This document shows positions 11,996 to 21,708 of a stretch of 64,000 nucleotides of DNA, piece by piece. How positions within the stretch are numbered: position 1 is the stretch's first letter; each line of letters opens with the position of its first letter. A program made the translations under genes and the position numbers. The notes beneath the pieces are model-generated. The model was not told the DNA's origin and did not search any database. It saw only the letters and a list, made by a program, of their open reading frames with translations. The DNA is from Pseudomonas sp. S37 (GTDB lineage: Bacteria > Pseudomonadota > Gammaproteobacteria > Pseudomonadales > Pseudomonadaceae), in the NCBI RefSeq assembly GCF_016658545.1, contig NZ_JACVZC010000005.1, positions 62,001 to 126,000 on the forward strand, given 5' to 3'.

Positions 11996-13378
11996 TTACA
12001 CCGTGTGCAGGTACCAGTTGTACTCAAGGTCGGAAATCGACACCTCGAACTCGGCCAGTTCGCTTTCCTTGCAGGCCACGAAGATATCGATGTAGTCCGG
12101 GCTGATGTATTGGTTGAGGACTTCGCTGTCGTCCAGCGCGCGCAGGGCATCACGCAGGTTGTTCGGCAGGCTTTGCTCCAGCTGTTCGTAGGAGTTGCCT
12201 TCGATCGGTGCCTCGGGCTCGACCTTGTTGGTCAGGCCGTGATGCACGCCGGCCAGGATGGCCGCCAGCATCAGGTACGGGTTGGCATCGGCACCAGCCA
12301 CGCGGTGCTCAAGGCGCACGTTGTCGCTACTGTCGGTCGGCACGCGCACGGCCACGGTGCGGTTGTCCAGGCCCCAGCTCGGCGCATTGGGCACATAGAA
12401 CTGCGCGCCGAAGCGGCGGTAGGAGTTGATGTTCGGGCAGAGGAAGGCCATCGACGCCGGCATGGTTTCCAGCACGCCACCAATGGCGTGGCGCAGCGTG
12501 TCGCTCTCAAGCGGGTCGTCGCTGGCGAAGATGTTCTTGCCGGTTTTCTTGTCCAGCAACGAAATGTGCACGTGCAGGCCGTTGCCGGCCTGGCCCGGGT
12601 AAGGCTTGGCCATGAAAGTGGTGTCCATTTCATGGTCGTAGGCCACGTTCTTGATCAGGCGCTTGAGCAGGATCGCGTAGTCGCAGGCCTTCAGCGGGTC
12701 GGCCACGTGGTGCAGGTTGACCTCGAACTGCGCCGGGGCGCTTTCCTTGACGATGGCATCGGCCGGCAAGCCTTGCTCCTTGGCCGCTTCGAGCATGTCC
12801 TGCAGGCAGTCGGCGTACTCGTCAAGGTCGTCGATCAGGTACACCTGGGTCGACTGCGGGCGCTTGCCGGAAATGGGCGAACGCGGCGGTTGCGGGCGGC
12901 CGTTGAGGTTGTCCTGGTCGATCAGGTAGAACTCCAGCTCGAACGCAGCGCAGATATCCAGGCCCAGGTCGTCGAACTTGCTCACGATCTGGCGCAGCAC
13001 TTCACGCGGGTCGGCAAAGAACGGCTGGCCGTCCAGTTCGTGCATGGTCATCAGCAGCTGGGCGGTCGGGCGTTTCTGCCAGGGTTCATCCGACAGCGAG
13101 CCGGGGATCGGGAAGCAGATACGGTCGGCATCGCCAATGTCCAGGCCAAGGCCGGTGCTTTCCACGGTGGAGCCGTTGATGTCCAGGGCGAACAGCGATG
13201 CCGGCAGGTTGATGCCCTTTTCGTACACCTTGTGCAGGCTGGCCCGCTCGATGCGCTTGCCACGTACCACGCCATTCATGTCGGAGATCAGCAGATCGAC
13301 GTACTGCGTGTCCGGATGGGCCTGGAGGAAGTCATTCATCTCGCTGGAAGAACTGGCGCACGGGGTTACCGACGTCAT
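11996..13378 (-). CDS. puuA: Glutamate-putrescine ligase (glutamine synthetase family)
   Basis: This 460-residue member of the glutamine synthetase superfamily most resembles the PuuA/SpuI type, which attach glutamate to putrescine or other polyamines using ATP. The N-terminal beta-grasp segment has DLLISDMNGVVRGKRI. The catalytic domain has FELEFYLI, GNGLHVHISL, NSYRRFGAQFYVPN and the ATP-binding RLEHRVAGADANPYL. It lacks the adenylylation-site region of housekeeping GlnA. Together with the downstream hydrolase and permease it forms a glutamylated-polyamine catabolic cluster. The exact amine is inferred. Confidence 0.88.
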   Translation of the reverse strand: MTSVTPCASSSSEMNDFLQAHPDTQYVDLLISDMNGVVRGKRIERASLHKVYEKGINLPASLFALDINGSTVESTGLGLDIGDADRICFPIPGSLSDEPWQKRPTAQLLMTMHELDGQPFFADPREVLRQIVSKFDDLGLDICAAFELEFYLIDQDNLNGRPQPPRSPISGKRPQSTQVYLIDDLDEYADCLQDMLEAAKEQGLPADAIVKESAPAQFEVNLHHVADPLKACDYAILLKRLIKNVAYDHEMDTTFMAKPYPGQAGNGLHVHISLLDKKTGKNIFASDDPLESDTLRHAIGGVLETMPASMAFLCPNINSYRRFGAQFYVPNAPSWGLDNRTVAVRVPTDSSDNVRLEHRVAGADANPYLMLAAILAGVHHGLTNKVEPEAPIEGNSYEQLEQSLPNNLRDALRALDDSEVLNQYISPDYIDIFVACKESELAEFEVSISDLEYNWYLHTV

Positions 13379-13504
13379 GGCTGTACATCCTTTGATTTGC
13401 TGCGGCGATGTGGGGATACGGCTGGCGCCTCACGGGCGACGATGGTTGCAGCTGTTGTTCTTTTCACTTTCCCATCGTGGGGATTGGTTACCCGACCGGG
13501 CGCA

Positions 13505-13533
13505 TTGATTCCGGGGGGCCGTTTCACTATAAA
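13505..13533 (+). promoter_or_regulatory. Predicted sigma-70 promoter for the LysR gene
   Basis: A -35 TTGATT at 13505-13510 and a -10 TATAAA at 13528-13533 are separated by exactly 17 bases. Transcription would start near 13540, downstream of an alternative in-frame ATG at 13534. This supports 13585 as the true start of the regulator. Confidence 0.6.
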
Positions 13534-13584
13534 ATGGCCCTGACGCAACAGACATTGGCAATTCGGCAAGCAGAGCGTGCACCA

Positions 13585-14457
13585 ATGCAATATCAGATTA
13601 CCCACGCCGACCTCTCCCTGGTCCTGGCACTGGAGCGTGGCCGCTCGCTGGCCAAGGCCGCCGAGCTGCTCAAAGTCGACGTGTCGACCGTGTTCCGTTC
13701 GATCCGCCGCCTGGAGTCGGCACTCGGTACCGCGCTGTTCGTAAAAAGCCGCAAAGGCTACCTGCCGACCGACACCGCCCAGGCCCTGGCCGAGCAGGCC
13801 GAGCGCGCCGAACAGGCGCTGGAGGCGGCACGCATCGCCATGACCAGTGGCGAACAAGTGGTCAGCGGTACGGTGCGCCTGACTTGCACCGAGGCGGTGA
13901 TGCACAGCCTGTTGCTGCCGGCGCTGGCCGAGTTCATGCCCAACTACCCGGCCCTGTCGCTGGAGATGGGCACCTCCAACACCTTCGCCAACCTCAGCCG
14001 GCGCGACGCCGACATTGCCCTGCGCCTGACCAACACGCCACCGGAGCACCTGGTGGGCCGCAACCTGGGCTCTACATCCTATGTGGTCTGCGGCCAGCCG
14101 CAGTGGCGCGAGCGCCTCGCCGAATCGCCGGCCAGCACGCCGTGGATCGCCCCTGACGACTCGATGCAGGACCACCCCACGGTGGTCTGGCGCAACCAGC
14201 AATACCCAGGGTTGAGCCCGCGCTACCAGTGCAGCAGCATGTCGACCATCGCCCAACTGGTGACCGCCGGGCTGGGCGTGGCAGCGCTGCCGGACTACAT
14301 GGTGCATGCACTGCCCGGGGTAGATGCGCTGAGCGGGCCGCTAACCGGCTGCGACACCCAGTTGTGGCTGCTGACCCGGCCAGATTGCCGGGCACTGCGC
14401 TCGGTGCAGACATTGTTCGAAGAGCTGACCCCGCGGTTGCGCGGCGCGATGCTCTGA
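13585..14457 (+). CDS. LysR-family regulator divergent from the polyamine ligase
   Basis: This 290-residue regulator has an N-terminal winged helix-turn-helix (AKAAELLKVDVSTVFRSIRR, about residues 20-40) and a C-terminal periplasmic-binding-like effector domain. It is transcribed away from the glutamate-polyamine ligase gene across a 206-base spacer, so control of that cluster in response to an amine or a glutamylated intermediate is likely. The ATG at 13585 was chosen because the upstream in-frame ATG at 13534 overlaps the predicted -10 element. Confidence 0.85.
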   Translation: MQYQITHADLSLVLALERGRSLAKAAELLKVDVSTVFRSIRRLESALGTALFVKSRKGYLPTDTAQALAEQAERAEQALEAARIAMTSGEQVVSGTVRLTCTEAVMHSLLLPALAEFMPNYPALSLEMGTSNTFANLSRRDADIALRLTNTPPEHLVGRNLGSTSYVVCGQPQWRERLAESPASTPWIAPDDSMQDHPTVVWRNQQYPGLSPRYQCSSMSTIAQLVTAGLGVAALPDYMVHALPGVDALSGPLTGCDTQLWLLTRPDCRALRSVQTLFEELTPRLRGAML

Positions 14458-14494
14458 GGTTATCGTCAGGCTCATGCATCGAGGGTGTCTGTTC

Positions 14495-14527
14495 CGGCCC
14501 TTTCGCGGCTAAAGCCGCTCCCACAGG
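14495..14527. repeat. Single REP unit
   Basis: One REP-like unit, GGCCCTTTCGCGGCTAAAGC followed by CGCTCCCACAGGG, lies downstream of the LysR gene. It has a GCGGCTAAAGCCGC stem rather than the commoner GCGGGTAAACCCGC stem. Confidence 0.75.
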
Positions 14528-14572
14528 GTGCGGCGGCAGGCTTGGGGATGAAGCGGCCCGGTAAAACAGCGC

Positions 14573-14601
14573 TTCCCTATTGGCTGGTGAATTTTTATAC
14601 T
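14573..14601 (+). promoter_or_regulatory. Predicted promoter for rpoZ-spoT
   Basis: A -10 TATACT at 14596-14601 has a weak -35 TTCCCT at 14573-14578 with a 17-base spacer, about 60 bases before rpoZ. Confidence 0.5.
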
Positions 14602-14662
14602 ATCGAGTCCGCCTGCCCATTACTGGGCTGCACGCCCACCGCATTTGCTACTGAGGAAGACC

Positions 14663-14926
14663 ATGGCCCGCGTAACTGTTGAAGACTGCCTGGAACACGT
14701 GGATAACCGCTTTGAGCTGGTCATGCTCTCGACCAAGCGCGCTCGCCAGCTGGCGACCGGCGGCAAAGAGCCACGCGTAGCGTGGGAAAACGACAAGCCT
14801 ACCGTTGTTGCCCTGCGTGAAATCGCCGAAGGCATCGTCACCAACGAGTTCATCGCCGCCGAAGAGATCGTCACCGAGGATCCGGTGTTCGCCGCGTTCG
14901 AGGACGAGAACAACGAGGCTGTCTGA
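14663..14926 (+). CDS. rpoZ: DNA-directed RNA polymerase omega subunit
   Basis: Omega (87 residues) binds beta-prime, helps RNA polymerase assembly and forms part of a ppGpp-binding site. The sequence [20 protein letters not shown] and [10 protein letters not shown] are diagnostic. The ATG at 14663 has a GAGGA site; an in-frame start at 14645 is six codons upstream. rpoZ preceding spoT is a conserved pair. Confidence 0.97.
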   Translation: MARVTVEDCLEHVDNRFELVMLSTKRARQLATGGKEPRVAWENDKPTVVALREIAEGIVTNEFIAAEEIVTEDPVFAAFEDENNEAV

Positions 14927-14985
14927 TTGATGCCAGGTCGACGTCGCACGGCGCAAGGCCCTCTTCCTCGGCAGGAGGTGAACCC

Positions 14986-17094
14986 ATGCCGGGTATAGAA
15001 GCCTTGGCCGAACGGCTGTCGACCTATCTTGGCCCTGAACAGGTCAACCTGGTCCGGCGCGCCTATTTCTACGCCGAACAGGCCCACGACGGGCAGCGCC
15101 GCCGCAGCGGCGAGCCCTACGTGACCCACCCGCTGGCCGTGGCCAGCATCCTCGCCGACATGCACATGGACCATCAGAGCCTGATGGCAGCCATGCTGCA
15201 CGACGTGATCGAAGACACCGGCATCGCCAAGGAAGCCCTCAGCCAGCAGTTTGGCGAGACCGTGGCCGAATTGGTCGACGGGGTCAGCAAGCTGACCCAG
15301 ATGAACTTCGAGACCAAGGCCGAGGCGCAGGCCGAAAACTTCCAGAAAATGGCCATGGCCATGGCCCGCGATATCCGCGTGATCCTGGTCAAGCTGGCCG
15401 ACCGCCTGCACAACATGCGCACCCTTGAAGTGCTGTCTGGCGAAAAGCGCCGGCGCATCGCCAAGGAAACCCTCGAGATCTACGCCCCCATCGCCAACCG
15501 CCTGGGTATGCACACCGTGCGCGTGGAGTTCGAGGACCTCGGCTTCAAGGCCATGCACCCGATGCGCTCGTCGCTGATTCACCGGGCGGTGAAAAGCGCA
15601 CGCGGCAACCGTAAAGAGATCGTCGCCAAGATCGAGCACTCGCTGGCCAACTGCCTGGCTGCAGACGGCATCGAAGGCGAGGTCAGCGGCCGGCAGAAAC
15701 ACCTCTATGGCATCTACAAGAAGATGCGCGGCAAGCGCCGCGCCTTCAACGAGATCATGGACGTGTATGCCTTCCGCATCATCGTCGACAAGGTCGACAC
15801 CTGCTACCGCGTGCTTGGCGCCGTGCACAACCTGTACAAGCCGCTGCCCGGTCGCTTCAAGGATTACATCGCGATCCCCAAGGCCAACGGCTACCAGTCG
15901 TTGCACACCACGCTGTTCGGCATGCACGGCGTGCCTATCGAAATCCAGATCCGCACGCGCGAAATGGAAGAGATGGCCAACAACGGCATCGCCGCGCACT
16001 GGCTGTACAAGTCCAACGACGACGAGCAGCCCAAGGGCAGCCATGCCCGCGCCCGCCAGTGGGTCAAAGGCATCCTCGAGTTGCAGCAACGGGCTGGCAA
16101 CTCGCTGGAATTCATCGAGAGCGTGAAGATCGACCTGTTCCCGGACGAGGTCTACGTGTTCACGCCCAAAGGCCGGATCATGGAGCTGCCCAAAGGCTCC
16201 ACGGCCGTCGACTTCGCCTACGCGGTGCACACCGACGTTGGCAACAGCTGCATCGCCTGCCGCATCAACCGCCGCCTGGCGCCGCTGTCCGAGCCGCTGC
16301 AGAGCGGCTCGACGGTGGAAATCGTCAGCGCCCCGGGCGCCCGGCCAAACCCGGCCTGGCTCAACTTCGTGGTCACCGGCAAGGCGCGTACGCACATCCG
16401 CCATGCGCTCAAGCAGCAGCGACGCTCCGAGTCCATCAGCCTGGGCGAACGCCTGCTGAACAAAGTACTCACCGGCTTCGACAGCAGCCTGGAGAAAATC
16501 CCCCAGGAGCGCATTCAGGCGATTCTCGCCGAGTACCGCCTGGAGCTGATCGAAGACCTGCTCGAAGACATCGGCCTGGGCAACCGCATGGCCTACGTGG
16601 TCGCGCGCCGCCTGCTGTCGGCCGAAGGCGAACAATTGCCGGCGCCGGAAGGCCCGCTGGCGATCCGTGGTACCGAAGGCCTGGTGCTGAGCTACGCCAA
16701 GTGCTGCACGCCGATCCCGGGCGACCCGATCGTCGGCCACCTGTCGGCTGGCAAGGGCATGGTCGTGCACCTGGAAAACTGCCGCAACATCAGTGAAATC
16801 CGCCACAACCCGGAAAAATGCGTGCAGCTCTCCTGGGCCAAGGACATCACGGGCGAGTTCAATGTCGAACTGCGTGTCGAACTGGAACACCAGCGGGGCC
16901 TGATCGCCCTGCTGGCCAGCAGCGTCAACGCCGCCGACGGCAACATCGAGAAGATCAGCATGGACGAACGCGACGGCCGTATCAGCGTGGTCCAACTGGT
17001 GGTCAGCGTGCACGACCGCGTGCACCTGGCACGTGTGATCAAGAAGCTGCGTACCCTGACCGGTGTGGTCCGCATCACCCGCATGCGTACGTAG
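14986..17094 (+). CDS. spoT: Bifunctional (p)ppGpp synthetase/hydrolase SpoT
   Basis: SpoT sets the level of the stringent-response alarmone (p)ppGpp. The 702 residues, a normal length, contain an N-terminal hydrolase HD domain (MLHDVIEDT near residue 70), a synthetase domain with [17 protein letters not shown], a TGS domain with [10 protein letters not shown], a zinc-finger region with [11 protein letters not shown], and a C-terminal ACT domain ending VVRITRMRT. The hydrolase motif is intact. The ATG at 14986 has a near-ideal AGGAGGTG site. It follows rpoZ by 59 bases and precedes ridA by 23. Confidence 0.97.
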   Translation: MPGIEALAERLSTYLGPEQVNLVRRAYFYAEQAHDGQRRRSGEPYVTHPLAVASILADMHMDHQSLMAAMLHDVIEDTGIAKEALSQQFGETVAELVDGVSKLTQMNFETKAEAQAENFQKMAMAMARDIRVILVKLADRLHNMRTLEVLSGEKRRRIAKETLEIYAPIANRLGMHTVRVEFEDLGFKAMHPMRSSLIHRAVKSARGNRKEIVAKIEHSLANCLAADGIEGEVSGRQKHLYGIYKKMRGKRRAFNEIMDVYAFRIIVDKVDTCYRVLGAVHNLYKPLPGRFKDYIAIPKANGYQSLHTTLFGMHGVPIEIQIRTREMEEMANNGIAAHWLYKSNDDEQPKGSHARARQWVKGILELQQRAGNSLEFIESVKIDLFPDEVYVFTPKGRIMELPKGSTAVDFAYAVHTDVGNSCIACRINRRLAPLSEPLQSGSTVEIVSAPGARPNPAWLNFVVTGKARTHIRHALKQQRRSESISLGERLLNKVLTGFDSSLEKIPQERIQAILAEYRLELIEDLLEDIGLGNRMAYVVARRLLSAEGEQLPAPEGPLAIRGTEGLVLSYAKCCTPIPGDPIVGHLSAGKGMVVHLENCRNISEIRHNPEKCVQLSWAKDITGEFNVELRVELEHQRGLIALLASSVNAADGNIEKISMDERDGRISVVQLVVSVHDRVHLARVIKKLRTLTGVVRITRMRT

Positions 17095-17117
17095 TCCGCC
17101 AACCGCAAGGAGTCATC

Positions 17118-17498
17118 ATGAGCAAGACCGTCATCAACAGCGACAAGGCCCCAGCCGCTATCGGTACCTACTCGCAAGCGATCAAGGCCGGCAACACCGT
17201 GTACATGTCGGGCCAGATTCCGCTGGACCCGAAGACCATGGAACTGGTCGAAGGCTTCGAAGCCCAGACCGTGCAGGTGTTCGAAAACCTCAAGGCCGTG
17301 GCTGAAGCCGCTGGCGGTTCGTTCAAGGACATCGTCAAGCTGAACATCTTCCTCACCGACCTGAGCCACTTCGCCAAGGTCAACGAGGTGATGGGCCGCT
17401 ACTTCGAACAGCCTTACCCGGCCCGCGCCGCCATTGGCGTTGCCGCGCTGCCGAAAGGCGCCCAGGTCGAAATGGACGCCATCCTGGTCATCGAATGA
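17118..17498 (+). CDS. ridA: RidA family enamine/imine deaminase
   Basis: RidA hydrolyses reactive 2-aminoacrylate and related enamines released by PLP enzymes. The 126-residue trimeric YjgF/YER057c protein has the [20 protein letters not shown] segment and the active-site arginine in [20 protein letters not shown] near the C-terminus. An AAGGAG site precedes the ATG. Placement after spoT is conserved in Pseudomonas. Confidence 0.95.
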   Translation: MSKTVINSDKAPAAIGTYSQAIKAGNTVYMSGQIPLDPKTMELVEGFEAQTVQVFENLKAVAEAAGGSFKDIVKLNIFLTDLSHFAKVNEVMGRYFEQPYPARAAIGVAALPKGAQVEMDAILVIE

Positions 17499-17557
17499 TG
17501 CCTCGGGTGACGGGCGCCCTGCCCGTCACCCTCCCTCCTCTGCAAGGTTTTCCCGTC

Positions 17558-18289
17558 ATGCGTCAAGCACTGCCCCTCGCGCTGGCAGCCCTGCTACTGG
17601 GCGGCTGCGCCAGCCACAAACCCGAAGACTTCAACGGCACCTGGATCAACCAGGCCGCGATCAAGGCTGCCGTGAAAGGCGACAACCTGCGCCAGGCCCT
17701 GAATGAACATGGCCCGGTTTTCGAGTGGAAACTCGACGTGGCCAACCACCAGGCCAGTTTCAGCAATGGCTTCGAAGCTGCCGACGGGCAGTTGACCACC
17801 CTTGAGAAACAACTGCAGGCCAGCTTTTTCGGTGGCCAGACCGAGCAGCTTGAGCTGGACGGCGACGAACTGCTGACCACTGACCAGGCTGGCACCAGGC
17901 AGACCTTCGTCCGCGTCAAAGCCCCGGCCACAGCCAACGCCCCGTTGGGCAGCAGCTTCGAAAAAGCCCTGTATCAGGCCTACCTGGGTGGGGAATGGAA
18001 AATTCTCGAAGGCCAGGGCAAAGGCGACAAGGTGCGCTTCAGCGATACCGGCAACGTTACCGGCTTGCCTGGCCCGGACCGCTTCGCCCTGTGCCTGGCC
18101 GGCGACTGCGCGACCATGGGTGGCAGCAACGACAGCCTGTGGCTGGAGCGCAACCAGCGTGGTGCGCCGTTCATCATCAAGCGCGATGGCGACAAGCTGG
18201 AGATCTTCCAGGCAGTGAACCGTGCGCAGTCGGATGAAATGCCACAGCTGGCGGCGGGTACGCGTCAGTGGGTGCTGGAGAAGGACTGA
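17558..18289 (+). CDS. Putative outer-membrane lipoprotein, unknown function
   Basis: This is a 243-residue protein with a lipoprotein signal peptide, MRQALPLALAALLLGGC, so Cys17 would be lipidated. The absence of Asp right after the cysteine suggests outer-membrane sorting. The mature part is soluble, has one C-x4-C pair (CLAGDC) and no motif that I recognise. The start at 17558 was chosen because it begins the signal peptide; the gene lies 59 bases downstream of ridA. Confidence 0.8.
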   Translation: MRQALPLALAALLLGGCASHKPEDFNGTWINQAAIKAAVKGDNLRQALNEHGPVFEWKLDVANHQASFSNGFEAADGQLTTLEKQLQASFFGGQTEQLELDGDELLTTDQAGTRQTFVRVKAPATANAPLGSSFEKALYQAYLGGEWKILEGQGKGDKVRFSDTGNVTGLPGPDRFALCLAGDCATMGGSNDSLWLERNQRGAPFIIKRDGDKLEIFQAVNRAQSDEMPQLAAGTRQWVLEKD

Positions 18290-18319
18290 AAGGGACTGAA
18301 CTCGCGTTTGGACCTTATC

Positions 18320-18414
18320 GGCCTCTTCGCGGGTGAACCCGCTCCCACAGGGATAGCACCGCGCTCACCGGCGGTGCAGTACCTGTGGGAGCGGGTTCAC
18401 CCGCGAAGAGGCCG
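18320..18414. repeat. REP/BIME pair
   Basis: Two inverted standard units (GGCCTCTTCGCGGGTGAACC and complement) lie between the convergent lipoprotein and epimerase genes. Confidence 0.9.
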
Positions 18415-18420
18415 GCAGAC

Positions 18421-19278
18421 TCAGCGCACGCCTTTCAGGATTGCCGCATAGCCTTCCTTGTAACTCGGATACACCGGCGCCCAGCCCAACGCACGCGCAC
18501 GCGCGTTGCTGCAGCGCTTGCTGCCGGTACGCCGCACACGCTGCTCATCGGACCATTCGGTAACGCCCATGTACTCGCGCAGCCAGGCCACCACGTCGGC
18601 CAGTGGCGCCGGGTCGTCGTCCACGCCGATATAGCAGTCGTCCAGCACCTTCCCATCAGCATCGGCCTGCAGCAGGAACGCCAGCAGGCTGGCAGCGTCC
18701 TCGGCATGAATGCGGTTGCCATAGAGCGGCGGCTCTACGGCCACGCGGTAACCCTGGCGCACCTGGCTCAGCAGCCATTCCCGACCCGGGCCATAGATGC
18801 CGGTCAGGCGCACCACGCTCGCCGGAAAACCACTGGCCAGTGCCAGCCGTTCTGCCTCCAGCATCACCCGCCCGGAATAACCCTCAGGCTCGGTGGCCGC
18901 GCCCTCCTTGATCCATTCGCCGTCCTGCTGCGCATACACGCTGCTGCTGGAAACGAAAAGCAGGCGGCGCGGGCGCTGGCCACGCTCGGCCAACCAGGCC
19001 AGCACATGGCGCAAACCGTCTACATAAGCTGCCTGGTAACCCGCCTCGTCGTGCTGGCTGGCGGCCACGCAATACACCAGGTAGTCCAGCGCGCCCGTTG
19101 GCCAGGCTTGCGGAATCGACGCTTCGGCCAGGTCTGCGGCAACCGGCTGAACACCCGCTGGCAGCTCCCCGACCGACCGGCGCAGGCCGCTCACCTGCCA
19201 GCCGCGCGCCAGCATCTGCCGGGCCAGGCGCCCGCCTACATCACCACAACCCACCACCATCACTGAAAGGTCTGACAT
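18421..19278 (-). CDS. NAD(P)-binding epimerase/SDR-like protein (YeeZ type)
   Basis: This 285-residue protein has an extended short-chain dehydrogenase fold. The N-terminal dinucleotide-binding motif is MVVGCGDVGGRLARQ, followed by FVSSSSVYAQ and a RLTGIYGPGR segment typical of NAD-dependent epimerases. The canonical YxxxK is replaced by a SGRVMLEAE region, so the catalytic activity is uncertain. The ATG at 19278 follows GGGAG; an upstream GTG at 19281 adds one codon. It is divergent from exbB. Confidence 0.8.
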   Translation of the reverse strand: MSDLSVMVVGCGDVGGRLARQMLARGWQVSGLRRSVGELPAGVQPVAADLAEASIPQAWPTGALDYLVYCVAASQHDEAGYQAAYVDGLRHVLAWLAERGQRPRRLLFVSSSSVYAQQDGEWIKEGAATEPEGYSGRVMLEAERLALASGFPASVVRLTGIYGPGREWLLSQVRQGYRVAVEPPLYGNRIHAEDAASLLAFLLQADADGKVLDDCYIGVDDDPAPLADVVAWLREYMGVTEWSDEQRVRRTGSKRCSNARARALGWAPVYPSYKEGYAAILKGVR

Positions 19279-19467
19279 CACAAAACTCCCTAGACCAATT
19301 GATCAGCCGACCACGCTACACGATGGATGGCTGGACCATAGGCGAAAAAAGCAACAAGATTACTTTTGTTAACAAGAATTACTTGCAATAATGGCCGCCA
19401 ATTTGTTCTCGGCCTACCTCGAGGCCTTGGAGAACGTTTACTTTTTTCTTCATCAGGTCCGGCCAGC

Positions 19468-20454
19468 ATGACACGTAATCAACCTTCCGCTTCGCCAACC
19501 CCGTCGCGCGCCTGGCGCGCCATCGCCGCGCTGACACTCAGCCTGGTGCTGGCCCCGGTGGCCATGGCCGATGAGCCAACCACCAATGCCGCCACCCCTG
19601 CAGCAGCCACTGCCGCTGCTGCCCCGGGTACTGCCCCTGTGGCCCCGGCTGGCGACGTACAGGCACCGGCCGTTGACGGCGCTGCCACTGCCGATGCACC
19701 GGTCGCAGTCGACCCAAGCGTCGAAGCCCTGGTTGAAGACACCTCGCTGGGCATGGCCCACGACCTGTCCCCTTGGGGCATGTACAAGAACGCCGACATC
19801 GTGGTGAAGCTCGTCATGATCGGCCTGGCCATCGCCTCCATCATCACCTGGACCATCTGGATCGCCAAAGGCTTCGAGCTGATGGGCGCCAAGCGTCGCC
19901 TGCGGGGTGAAATCGCCCAGCTGAAGAAATCCACCACCCTCAAAGACGCCAGCGAAGTCTCCAACAAGGAAGGCACCCTGGCCCACACGCTGGTCCACGA
20001 CGCCCTCGAAGAAATGCGCCTGTCGGCCAACGCCCGCGAAAAAGAGGGTATCAAGGAGCGCGTCAGCTTCCGCCTGGAGCGCCTGGTGCATGCCAGCGGC
20101 CGCACCATGAGCAGCGGCACCGGCGTACTCGCTACCATCGGTTCCACTGCGCCGTTCGTCGGCCTGTTCGGTACCGTATGGGGCATCATGAACAGCTTCA
20201 TCGGCATCGCCAAGACCCAGACCACCAACCTGGCCGTGGTTGCCCCAGGTATCGCCGAGGCCCTGCTGGCCACCGCCCTGGGCCTGGTCGCAGCAATCCC
20301 GGCCGTGGTCATCTACAACGTCTTCGCCCGCTCCATCGCTGGCTACAAGGCTCAGGTGTCCGACGCCTCCGCTCAGGTACTGCTGCTGGTCAGCCGTGAC
20401 CTGGACCACCAGGGCAGCGACCGCGCTGCCCCGCACATGGTGAAAGTGGGGTAA
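19468..20454 (+). CDS. exbB: TonB-system biopolymer transport protein ExbB
   Basis: ExbB is the pentameric inner-membrane scaffold of the TonB-ExbB-ExbD motor that uses the proton-motive force to drive outer-membrane receptors. The 328-residue product has a signal-like N-terminus with an Ala/Pro-rich periplasmic extension (to about residue 90), found in Pseudomonas ExbB, then three membrane helices with the MotA/TolQ motif APFVGLFGTVWGIMNSF and LGLVAAIPAVVIYN. The ATG at 19468 was chosen as the signal-peptide start. exbD follows after three bases. Confidence 0.95.
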   Translation: MTRNQPSASPTPSRAWRAIAALTLSLVLAPVAMADEPTTNAATPAAATAAAAPGTAPVAPAGDVQAPAVDGAATADAPVAVDPSVEALVEDTSLGMAHDLSPWGMYKNADIVVKLVMIGLAIASIITWTIWIAKGFELMGAKRRLRGEIAQLKKSTTLKDASEVSNKEGTLAHTLVHDALEEMRLSANAREKEGIKERVSFRLERLVHASGRTMSSGTGVLATIGSTAPFVGLFGTVWGIMNSFIGIAKTQTTNLAVVAPGIAEALLATALGLVAAIPAVVIYNVFARSIAGYKAQVSDASAQVLLLVSRDLDHQGSDRAAPHMVKVG

Positions 20455-20457
20455 ACC

Positions 20458-20886
20458 ATGGGCCTGCATCTCAACGAAGGTGGCGACGACCTCGCCGAAA
20501 ACCACGAAATCAACGTTACGCCGTTCATCGACGTGATGCTGGTGCTGCTGATCATCTTCATGGTGGCAGCCCCCCTGGCCACGGTCGACATCAAGGTCGA
20601 CCTGCCGGCCTCGACCGCCAAGCCGGCGCCGAGGCCCGAGAAGCCGGTGTTCGTCAGCGTCAAGGCCGACCAGAAGCTGTACGTCGGCGACGATCAGGTT
20701 GCGGCACCCGACCAGCTTGGCCCGATGCTCGATGCCAAGACCAAGGGTGACAAGGAAACCACCATCTTCTTCCAGGCCGATAAAGGCGTGGATTACGGTG
20801 ACCTGATGGAAGTGATGAACAACATGCGCGCGGCCGGCTACCTGAAGGTCGGTCTGGTAGGTCTCGAGACGGCAGCCAAGAAATGA
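20458..20886 (+). CDS. exbD: TonB-system biopolymer transport protein ExbD
   Basis: ExbD has 142 residues, with one membrane helix (about residues 21-41) preceded by the motif NVTPFIDVMLVLLIIF. This motif holds the proton-carrying aspartate (Asp24-25 region). The rest is a periplasmic domain. It is translationally coupled to tonB, whose ATG overlaps its end by four bases. Confidence 0.96.
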   Translation: MGLHLNEGGDDLAENHEINVTPFIDVMLVLLIIFMVAAPLATVDIKVDLPASTAKPAPRPEKPVFVSVKADQKLYVGDDQVAAPDQLGPMLDAKTKGDKETTIFFQADKGVDYGDLMEVMNNMRAAGYLKVGLVGLETAAKK

Positions 20887-21614
20887 CAAAACCGCGCTCA
20901 AACATGGCGCGCTACGGTGGCAGCCTGGCGATCGTGCTGGGTGTGCACGTGCTCGCCGTGGTGCTGACGCTCAACTGGTCGGTGCCCCAGGCCATCGAGC
21001 TGCCGCCGGCAGCCATGATGGTCGAGCTGGCACCGCTGCCGGAGCCTGCGCCACCGCCACCTCCAAAGGCGGCGCCGCAGCCACCGGCACCGGTCGAGGA
21101 ACCGCCGCTGCCGAAGCTGGCGGAAGCACCCAAGCCGAAAATCGCCATTCCCAAGCCGCCCAAGCCGAAGGCCAAGCCACAGCCGCCCAAGCCCGAGAAA
21201 AAGCCTGAGCCGCCGAAGGAAGCACCGCCGACCGAGCAGACGGTAGACGCACCGCCAAGCAACACGCCACCGCAGAAATCTGCGGCACCGGCACCGAGCA
21301 TTGCGTCCAACAGCAACGCCTTGCCGACCTGGCAGAGTGACCTGCTGCGTCACCTGGCCAAGTACAAGCGCTATCCGGAAGACGCGCGCCGCCGCGGTCT
21401 GCAGGGCATCAACCGCCTGCGCTTCGTGGTCGATGCCGAAGGCAAGGTGGTGTCGTACTCGATGGCAGGTGGTTCGGGCAGTGCTGCCCTGGACCGGGCG
21501 ACCCTGGAAATGATCCGCCGGGCCGGCACGGTACCCAAGCCGCCACCCGAGTTGCTGAACAATGGCACGATCGAAGTCGTGGCACCGTTCGTCTACTCAC
21601 TGGACCGCCGCTGA
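20883..21614 (+). CDS. tonB: Energy transducer TonB
   Basis: TonB (243 residues) spans the periplasm and contacts the TonB box of outer-membrane receptors. It has an N-terminal anchor with the conserved SxxxH-type helix (about residues 14-33), a Pro/Lys/Glu-rich rigid spacer (about 50-125) and a C-terminal TonB domain with YKRYPEDARRRGLQG. Colicin-like toxins with TonB boxes, such as the one encoded at 46137-48725, depend on this system in target cells. Confidence 0.95.
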   Translation: MTKPRSNMARYGGSLAIVLGVHVLAVVLTLNWSVPQAIELPPAAMMVELAPLPEPAPPPPPKAAPQPPAPVEEPPLPKLAEAPKPKIAIPKPPKPKAKPQPPKPEKKPEPPKEAPPTEQTVDAPPSNTPPQKSAAPAPSIASNSNALPTWQSDLLRHLAKYKRYPEDARRRGLQGINRLRFVVDAEGKVVSYSMAGGSGSAALDRATLEMIRRAGTVPKPPPELLNNGTIEVVAPFVYSLDRR

Positions 21615-21708
21615 GACTTTTGTTTCTGTCACAAATCGGCAAGTCTGATAACGTGCGTCTATCGATTGCAGCCGCTATGCTGGGCCCGCAACTTCATGGA
21701 CGCACGTT

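Noticed and set aside
13534..13584. Upstream start for the LysR regulator at 13534
   Set aside because: The ATG overlaps the predicted -10 element and would precede the transcription start.
19320..19467. Fur box upstream of exbB-exbD-tonB
   Set aside because: The AT-rich stretch contains a TTGTTAACAA palindrome (19366-19375) and AATAAT. No arrangement matches the 19-bp GATAATGATAATCATTATC consensus well enough.
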